From an uncultured beta proteobacterium (lineage in GTDB: Bacteria; Pseudomonadota; Gammaproteobacteria; Burkholderiales; Burkholderiaceae_C): a stretch of 11,812 nt of DNA. Location: the NCBI GenBank assembly GCA_903944555.1, contig CAJASG010000753.1, forward strand, positions 1-11,812, in the 5' to 3' direction. Every line of letters begins with the position of its first letter. Position 1 is the first letter of the stretch. The notes below the pieces were generated by a model that saw nothing but the letters and a program-made list of their open reading frames with translations, searched no databases and had not been told where the DNA came from. Below, one piece after another: positions 7,475-11,812 of this stretch. The position numbers and the translations under genes are program-made.

Positions 7475-8227
7475 ATGAAGTTTTTCCCATCCTGGCTGAC
7501 CAAAATATGGCTGCTGAATCGTTTGTACCGGTATGCAATGGTGCTCTACCCACCGATTGCATTTCGCCAATTTGGCAAGCCCATTGACTCTCTTGAACGC
7601 TTGGGTAGCGACTATGGTGGGTGGTTTGTGCCCAGCCATGAGTTGGGCCCCGATTCCATCGTCTATTCTGCCGGGATTGGGCAGGATATTTCCTTCGACA
7701 AGGCGTTGATCGCGCGTTGTGGTTGCCGTGTCTACGGCTTTGACCCTACGCCCGCATCGGTGGAATTTGTGGCGCAGCAGTTTCAGCAGAAGGCCTTGAG
7801 CCCCCAGTTTTGTTTTGAGGCGGTGGGCTTGTGGGATACAGAGACCCACCTGAAGTTCTTTGCCCCCAAAACACGGGGCTGGACGGGTTCGTACTCCGCA
7901 CTCAATCTCCAGGGTACGCAGGACCGGGAGTCGATCTCAGTGCCGGTCAAACGACTCTCCACGGTCATGCGGGAGAACGGGCACCGTCGGATTGATTTGC
8001 TGAAAATGGACATTGAAGGCGCCGAGTACCGGGTGATCGACGAGATTTTGGAGCGCAAAATCCCTATTCGCTGGCTGTGCATTGAGTTTGACCAACCGGT
8101 TCCGTTTTGGACGACCCACCGCACCTTGCGGCGCTTACAAGATGCCGGTTACCAGTTGTGCAAAGTGGATCGGTGGAACTTTGTCTTTCGCAATCACAAC
8201 TTGCTCACAACCACAACCAGGGCGTGA
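7475..8227 (+). CDS. FkbM family methyltransferase
   Basis: A 250-residue SAM-dependent methyltransferase of the FkbM group. The SAM site is seen as VYSAGIGQD at 63-71 and the acidic VYGFDPTP at 86-93 (D90). The family hallmark is IDLLKMDIEGAEYRVIDEIL at 173-192, with the D-EGAE core at 179-184. FkbM proteins are O-methyltransferases that often act on sugars or polyketides and are common in O-antigen, exopolysaccharide and glycosylation loci, which fits the glycan-related neighbours. It probably methylates a hydroxyl of the glycan made here; the acceptor is unknown. The first 35 residues are rich in hydrophobic and aromatic residues and might touch the membrane. The gene ends inside the end of the convergent minus-strand gene, so the two coding regions overlap by 23 bp. 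Confidence 0.92.
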   Translation: MKFFPSWLTKIWLLNRLYRYAMVLYPPIAFRQFGKPIDSLERLGSDYGGWFVPSHELGPDSIVYSAGIGQDISFDKALIARCGCRVYGFDPTPASVEFVAQQFQQKALSPQFCFEAVGLWDTETHLKFFAPKTRGWTGSYSALNLQGTQDRESISVPVKRLSTVMRENGHRRIDLLKMDIEGAEYRVIDEILERKIPIRWLCIEFDQPVPFWTTHRTLRRLQDAGYQLCKVDRWNFVFRNHNLLTTTTRA

Positions 8228-9017
8228 TTCTTCGTGTCACAGCGCGTACGGCATCTTTTGTGCGCTGTGAATGGGACGCGTAGTCCCGTTGGTGGCGCCC
8301 GCTGATGCCTTGCAGCCGTGCCTGGATGGGGAACCGGGGTGTGATACGCAAGCCTGGGTGGTTTTTCCGCATATGGTGGTACATGAATTCAGCATCCAAT
8401 CCGTGCGAATGCGTGCGCCACAGATTGCGGAAAACCGCATCGTAGGCCCCCATGCGAAAGGCGAATACCCGCAGATCCATATGGTGTGGGGTGCGCCATT
8501 TTCCGGCGCCAACCCAGGGCACGTTGTGCAAGTCGCAGAGCACATCGAATGCCAACCCCTCACATTGTTTCTTCATCTCCGGGAGGTTGCGTATTTTCAG
8601 GCGCCCGGTTGTTTTCCAAACCCTGTCGGTGGGCCCGAACAGCGTGGTATTCGCCAGCCCATAGTCCATCAGTTTGAATTCACCATAGGCCTTGCCAAGT
8701 TGATGGGGGTGGTCGTTGCCCTCGAAGCGGATGAGTTCGACCTCTTTGTCATGGTCAAGGCGCTGTACCAGATCAGCCAGCGGCGCCAAGTCGCTATTGG
8801 AGTTGTCAACGAAAACAATCCGGTCAATCACGTGGTGGGGCAATGCCAGGTAGTAGCGCAACGCATCCAGGTAGTCGTGCAAACGGTCTGCAGGGTTGGC
8901 CCGTGCAACCGCGGCGGCGGGCGGGGTCAGTGTGGCCGTCATGAGCAAGCCATCGCCGTGGTGCGGTGTGCCAGCCACCCATTGGCGGCCGCGGAGGTGA
9001 ATCGTTGTCGGCACCAT
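8205..9017 (-). CDS. Unassigned glycosyltransferase-like protein (GT-A-like features)
   Basis: A 270-residue protein I cannot place in a named family. Features suggest a GT-A nucleotide-sugar fold: a first strand GLLMTATLTP (23-32), a second strand IVFVDNS (67-73), a GKAYGEFKLMDYGL segment (108-121), and VWKTTGRLKIRN (133-144), reminiscent of glycosyltransferases that read K-TGR near the donor site. A later GLDAEFMYHH (206-215) could supply an acidic base. I see no clear DxD motif, so the assignment is inference. The start at ATG 9017 is two bases after the stop of the upstream phosphotransferase gene and has GGAG six bases before it. ATG 9029 would overlap that gene by 10 bp and lacks such a site. 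It is the last gene of the minus-strand operon; its TGA lies inside the FkbM gene. The antisense frame on the plus strand is also open but shows no family features. Confidence 0.78.
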   Translation of the reverse strand: MVPTTIHLRGRQWVAGTPHHGDGLLMTATLTPPAAAVARANPADRLHDYLDALRYYLALPHHVIDRIVFVDNSNSDLAPLADLVQRLDHDKEVELIRFEGNDHPHQLGKAYGEFKLMDYGLANTTLFGPTDRVWKTTGRLKIRNLPEMKKQCEGLAFDVLCDLHNVPWVGAGKWRTPHHMDLRVFAFRMGAYDAVFRNLWRTHSHGLDAEFMYHHMRKNHPGLRITPRFPIQARLQGISGRHQRDYASHSQRTKDAVRAVTRRITPWLWL

Positions 9018-9019
9018 GC

Positions 9020-10036
9020 TCAGCTCCATGGGTGAAGGTCGCGGTCCACTTTACGGCACAGGTGTGCGGTTGAACTGGCATACATGCGATTCAACACCCA
9101 GGCATTGAGGCGTGGCCTTTGTCCACTTTGCATGGTGTGCCATTGGAAGAGCAAAAAATTCAGCCGCGTCCAATCCAGGTAGGCCTGTGAGACAGGGGGG
9201 CCGCACGGGCCATAGCCCTGCCAAAATGCGCTCTCAAATTTTGACTGCATGGCCCGAAGGTGGATGTGTTGCGGCCCTGACAGCAATAGATCCAGGTTGT
9301 TGAGGAACATGGCGATGTCGTATTCCACCGGGTTCTCATCGGTCAAGCTAATGTCGATCCCATACACCTCTTGCCCCGTCAAGATGAAGTTGTCGGCCTT
9401 GCAGTCCCCATGCAGCCACGTCACTTCAACCTGCAGTCCTTTCAGTAAGGGGGCTGATTGACGCAGTACCCGGATTGCATTGGAAAACGTCGATTCTGGC
9501 GCTGCGGATGCCGCGTAATTCCCCGCGTCCAAATGCCGTGGGTCTGCCCCGAGGCGCTGGCTTCGCCGTGGCCCCGCCGTGTGGAAGTGACCCATCCAGG
9601 CGCCCACCTCGCGCAACCAGCCCTGGCCCTCAATGAGGGCCAGGGGACTGCGCAATTTTCGGGACAAGGACTCCCCATCCACCCAAGACATGGCAAAGGC
9701 CGCCAGCGCGGGCGAAAAATGCAGCGGTGTTGGGACGCTATAGCGTCCATCCAGACCCGCAAACGCGGTGTGCACCCGCTCCAGTGCGTTGTACTGATCC
9801 TTGGCCGCCAATGGGTCGAGGGACTGGGTCTGCGGGAAGAGGCATTGCTTGACGGCCGCATCAAAGGGCTCGGGAGCAGGGATGCGGGTGTGGTAAATGT
9901 TCGAATTGTCACGTATGCAAAAGGGGTTTTCCAATGCCATGCCGGAGCTGGAAAAATGCGCAGATAACGCACGTTTCATCGAGGTGATGGCCGGGCTGTA
10001 GTGTGGGCCAGGGGTGGGCGGAGTCGCGGTTTTCAC
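9020..10036 (-). CDS. APH/choline-kinase-fold phosphotransferase
   Basis: A 338-residue protein of the aminoglycoside-phosphotransferase fold when started at GTG 10036. The catalytic loop is LHGDCKADN (H209, D211, N216), the HGDxxxxN form typical of APH and choline kinases, and GIDIS (D228) is the metal-binding motif that replaces DFG. K63 in AVKQCLF is a candidate ATP-contacting lysine. Family members phosphorylate small molecules, lipids or sugars as well as antibiotics. The position between a flippase and a glycosyltransferase-like gene suggests a glycan or lipid substrate, not drug resistance. The GTG overlaps the flippase stop as GTGA and has CAGG about seven bases upstream. ATG 9979 (residue 20) is an alternative start without a good ribosome site. 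The frame is open upstream to 10450, but those codons lie inside the flippase gene and show no domain. Confidence 0.85.
   Translation of the reverse strand: MKTATPPTPGPHYSPAITSMKRALSAHFSSSGMALENPFCIRDNSNIYHTRIPAPEPFDAAVKQCLFPQTQSLDPLAAKDQYNALERVHTAFAGLDGRYSVPTPLHFSPALAAFAMSWVDGESLSRKLRSPLALIEGQGWLREVGAWMGHFHTAGPRRSQRLGADPRHLDAGNYAASAAPESTFSNAIRVLRQSAPLLKGLQVEVTWLHGDCKADNFILTGQEVYGIDISLTDENPVEYDIAMFLNNLDLLLSGPQHIHLRAMQSKFESAFWQGYGPCGPPVSQAYLDWTRLNFLLFQWHTMQSGQRPRLNAWVLNRMYASSTAHLCRKVDRDLHPWS
9024..9027 (-). promoter_or_regulatory. Shine-Dalgarno GGAG deciding the 9017 start
   Basis: On the minus strand GGAG sits six bases before ATG 9017, inside the end of the phosphotransferase gene. The arrangement GGAG-CTGAGC-ATG includes that gene's TGA, as expected for coupled translation. 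Confidence 0.5.
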
Positions 10037-11517
10037 GGTGGGCCTGCGTCTGGTTTTAGGGGGCGCTGACGGGTTTGGTATTTTTGGAGCATTTGGTGGA
10101 AGACCGCCGTCAGCTCGCGCCAGATCGGATGATGGAAGTGGCGTACGGCCCACAGCCAGGCGCTTGCCGTGATCGCGCCACCCGCGTAGGCGTAGCGTAA
10201 AAAGTTGGCTTCCGATATGCCCTCGTAGGCCACCCACAAGGCGACAGGTGCCACCGATAGGAGGGTGATGTAGACGCTGGGGATGCAGGCCCGCAGGACC
10301 TCCAGCGCACGCAAACCCAAACTGGCAGAAAGATGCCATTGCGAGACCATCGCCCCCACGATTGCAGCGACTAGAAGCCCCCAGCAGGCCCCCGTAAGGC
10401 CAAAGGGAATCACCGCCAGGACGCCCGCGATACGGCTTGCCTGAATGCACATCTGCAGCGTGTTGCTGCGCTTGATGTCGCCACCTGCCATCAGCGCCTC
10501 CTTGGCCAGGTAGTGAACCAGCTCAACCGCGCCCACGAGGCAAAGAATTTGGGCCAAGGGCACCGATGCGATCCATTGATCGCCGTAGACAATCCGGATC
10601 GCTGAATAGGCCACCAGCCCCACAAAGGCAAGGAAAGGCCAGCCGATGACCGTGATGTACGACACGCTGCGAAGGTAGCCCGTAGTGATGCCTCCGCTTT
10701 CTCGGCCGCTCTTGGCGAAATACGGCAGGCATACCGGCATGACGGAACGCAGCACGGTTCGGTTGAAAATCTCAATCAAGCCACTGGAGCGGCTAAAGAG
10801 CGCCGCGCCTGCCATGTCCTGGGCACGGCCGATCACCATCTCCGGCGCACCTTTGCCGATTTGCCCGAAGATGTAAATACCACTGGCGAATTTTCCAAAA
10901 TGGAACACGGTGCCAATCCCCTTGATCCCTGGCCATATGGGAAAGTCCGCTGGCCGATACCAAAGGGACGTGCCCACGGTCACCACCACCCCAGCCAGGG
11001 ACGACCACGCGAGGCTCATCGAGCCCAGTCCCCGGAGTGCACAGACCGAGCCCACGACGAAGGTGGTCAGGTTGGTCAAAACACCAGCGATAAATATGGG
11101 ACGAAAGTCCAGCTGACGTCGAAAATTGGCCATGACCACGGCTCCAAAGGGGATCAGAAAAAAGCTGAACGCTTGAACCCGCATCACGTCAGCAACGCCC
11201 TGGTTTCTGTAGAACGCACCGACCTGCGGTGCGCAGAAAAAAAGCAGCAAACCCATCGCCCACGAAGTTGCAATATTCACGGCGAAGGCTGCACGTATCT
11301 TTTCGTTGTTAAGTTCCTTTTCCTGGATCAGGTATTCGGCCACACCGAAGTCCCGAAATGTACTGGCCAGACTCGCGAACACTGCCGCTACGGCAAAGAC
11401 CCCGGTCTCCACGGGGGTCAGCAGGCGTGAGATCACCATCGTGCCCACAATTTGCAAGGGCAGCGCCAAGTAGCTGTCGGCGATGGTGTAGGCGAGGGAT
11501 CGCCGGATATTGGACAA
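10033..11517 (-). CDS. Wzx/WzxC-type polysaccharide flippase (MOP superfamily)
   Basis: A 494-residue polytopic inner-membrane protein of the polysaccharide transporter (Polysacc_synt, COG2244-like) group. The N-terminus RRSLAYTIADSYLALPLQIVGTMVISRLLTPVETGVFAVAAVFASLASTFRDFGVAEYLIQ is the classic pattern of WzxC-like exporters: S-R-LTP-E-GVFAVA, then a FRDFG turn. The length and roughly 12-14 hydrophobic segments match the family. Such proteins move undecaprenyl-diphosphate-linked oligosaccharides from the cytoplasmic to the periplasmic face. The start is TTG 11517. No in-frame ATG or GTG lies between it and the upstream in-frame stop at 11556-11554, and the family pattern begins right after it. 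No good Shine-Dalgarno is seen. It follows the TPR gene after 32 bp and overlaps the phosphotransferase gene by four bases. The substrate is unknown; no polymerase or initiating transferase lies nearby in this window. Confidence 0.92.
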   Translation of the reverse strand: MSNIRRSLAYTIADSYLALPLQIVGTMVISRLLTPVETGVFAVAAVFASLASTFRDFGVAEYLIQEKELNNEKIRAAFAVNIATSWAMGLLLFFCAPQVGAFYRNQGVADVMRVQAFSFFLIPFGAVVMANFRRQLDFRPIFIAGVLTNLTTFVVGSVCALRGLGSMSLAWSSLAGVVVTVGTSLWYRPADFPIWPGIKGIGTVFHFGKFASGIYIFGQIGKGAPEMVIGRAQDMAGAALFSRSSGLIEIFNRTVLRSVMPVCLPYFAKSGRESGGITTGYLRSVSYITVIGWPFLAFVGLVAYSAIRIVYGDQWIASVPLAQILCLVGAVELVHYLAKEALMAGGDIKRSNTLQMCIQASRIAGVLAVIPFGLTGACWGLLVAAIVGAMVSQWHLSASLGLRALEVLRACIPSVYITLLSVAPVALWVAYEGISEANFLRYAYAGGAITASAWLWAVRHFHHPIWRELTAVFHQMLQKYQTRQRPLKPDAGPP

Positions 11518-11549
11518 AGGGAGCTGATTCGGTAGGTGGAGAAGTGGAT

Positions 11550-11812
11550 TTAGTCAGTCGGTTTTTCGACGCTTGTGGTTTGCTCGGGTCCTTGTGGGGG
11601 GCTTGCCTGTGGTTCTGTCCACCGGCCAACACTCTTAAGCTGGTCGCGCAAGGTGGGCTGCGAAAAGCCAAGGCCGTACGCCTTGTGGGCCTGTTCAAGG
11701 GATCGGTCGTAGTTCCTGATGTCGAAATAGATTCGGCCGATGTTGTAGTGTGTAAAAGGGGTGTCGCCCGCGGTTTTGGTTGCGGCCTCCAACTGAAGCG
11801 TGGCATCGGCCA
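11550..11812 (-). CDS. TPR-repeat protein, C-terminal fragment cut by the window edge
   Basis: The last 87 complete codons or so of a gene that enters from beyond the right edge on the minus strand; the frame is open to base 11812. The segment TPFTHYNIGRIYFDIRNYDRSLEQAHKAYGLGF matches the tetratricopeptide pattern (paired helices with Y-IG-IYF---NYD-SLE-A-KA), preceded by part of another helix (DATLQLEAATKTAG). It ends in a polar, proline- and threonine-rich tail and a TAA at 11552-11550. TPR proteins in polysaccharide loci often act as scaffolds or outer-membrane export partners, but the visible part is too short to say more. It probably heads or continues the operon with the flippase 32 bp downstream. 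Confidence 0.78.
   Translation of the reverse strand, partial: ADATLQLEAATKTAGDTPFTHYNIGRIYFDIRNYDRSLEQAHKAYGLGFSQPTLRDQLKSVGRWTEPQASPPQGPEQTTSVEKPTD

Noticed and set aside
6638..7849. A 403-codon open frame on the minus strand
   Set aside because: It lies antisense to the DNRLRE-like domain and the FkbM gene, both of which have clear protein motifs. Its translation is rich in R, G, H and Q with no domain, as expected for a GC-rich shadow frame.
8271..9035. A 254-codon open frame on the plus strand opposite the glycosyltransferase-like gene
   Set aside because: The minus-strand product has fold-like segments, a ribosome site and operon spacing. The plus-strand product has no recognisable motif.
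9020..10036. Antibiotic-resistance aminoglycoside phosphotransferase
   Set aside because: Only the general fold motifs are shared. The gene is embedded by overlap in a glycan-export operon with no mobile element nearby.
10037..10450. An N-terminal extension of 138 residues on the phosphotransferase
   Set aside because: The extension lies wholly inside the flippase gene in another frame and has low-complexity, shadow-like composition. GTG 10036 overlapping the flippase stop is a better start.

Overview
The window looks like part of a surface-glycan or exopolysaccharide locus from a Gram-negative proteobacterium. The moderately GC-rich coding style, the lipoprotein signal and the resemblance of the proteins point to a betaproteobacterium, perhaps Burkholderiales (Comamonadaceae-like). 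That assignment is an inference from protein character; no rRNA or marker gene is present.

Layout. Bases 1-225 hold no convincing gene. On the plus strand come six genes. First is a tightly overlapped trio (226-3388): a HAD-phosphatase/UbiA-prenyltransferase fusion, a four-helix EmrE/ArnE-like membrane protein and an ArnT-like GT-C glycosyltransferase. After 134 bp follow a UbiG-like class I SAM methyltransferase (3523-4350), a 995-residue multidomain lipoprotein (4451-7438: putative-Ig, kelch-like propeller, two Ig-like domains, DNRLRE/CBM96-like domain) and an FkbM-family methyltransferase (7475-8227). A second operon on the minus strand reads in from the right edge: a TPR protein cut by the window end, a Wzx/WzxC-type flippase starting at TTG, an APH-fold phosphotransferase and an unassigned GT-A-like protein. 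The two operons meet tail to tail and their last genes overlap by 23 bp.

How the genes may work together. The trio contains the parts needed to load a phosphopentose onto polyprenyl phosphate and dephosphorylate it (HAD-UbiA), carry the lipid-linked sugar across the inner membrane (EmrE-like), and transfer it to a periplasmic acceptor (GT-C). This resembles the decaprenyl-phosphoryl-arabinose logic of mycobacteria. No DprE1/DprE2 epimerase is inside the window, so the donor could carry ribose, or arabinose if those genes lie elsewhere. The minus-strand operon would build and export an undecaprenyl-linked glycan, with the methyltransferases and the kinase-fold protein as possible modifiers. 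The large lipoprotein is a plausible carbohydrate-binding component of the cell surface. No initiating glycosyltransferase, Wzy polymerase, mobile element, tRNA, rRNA or CRISPR array was seen.
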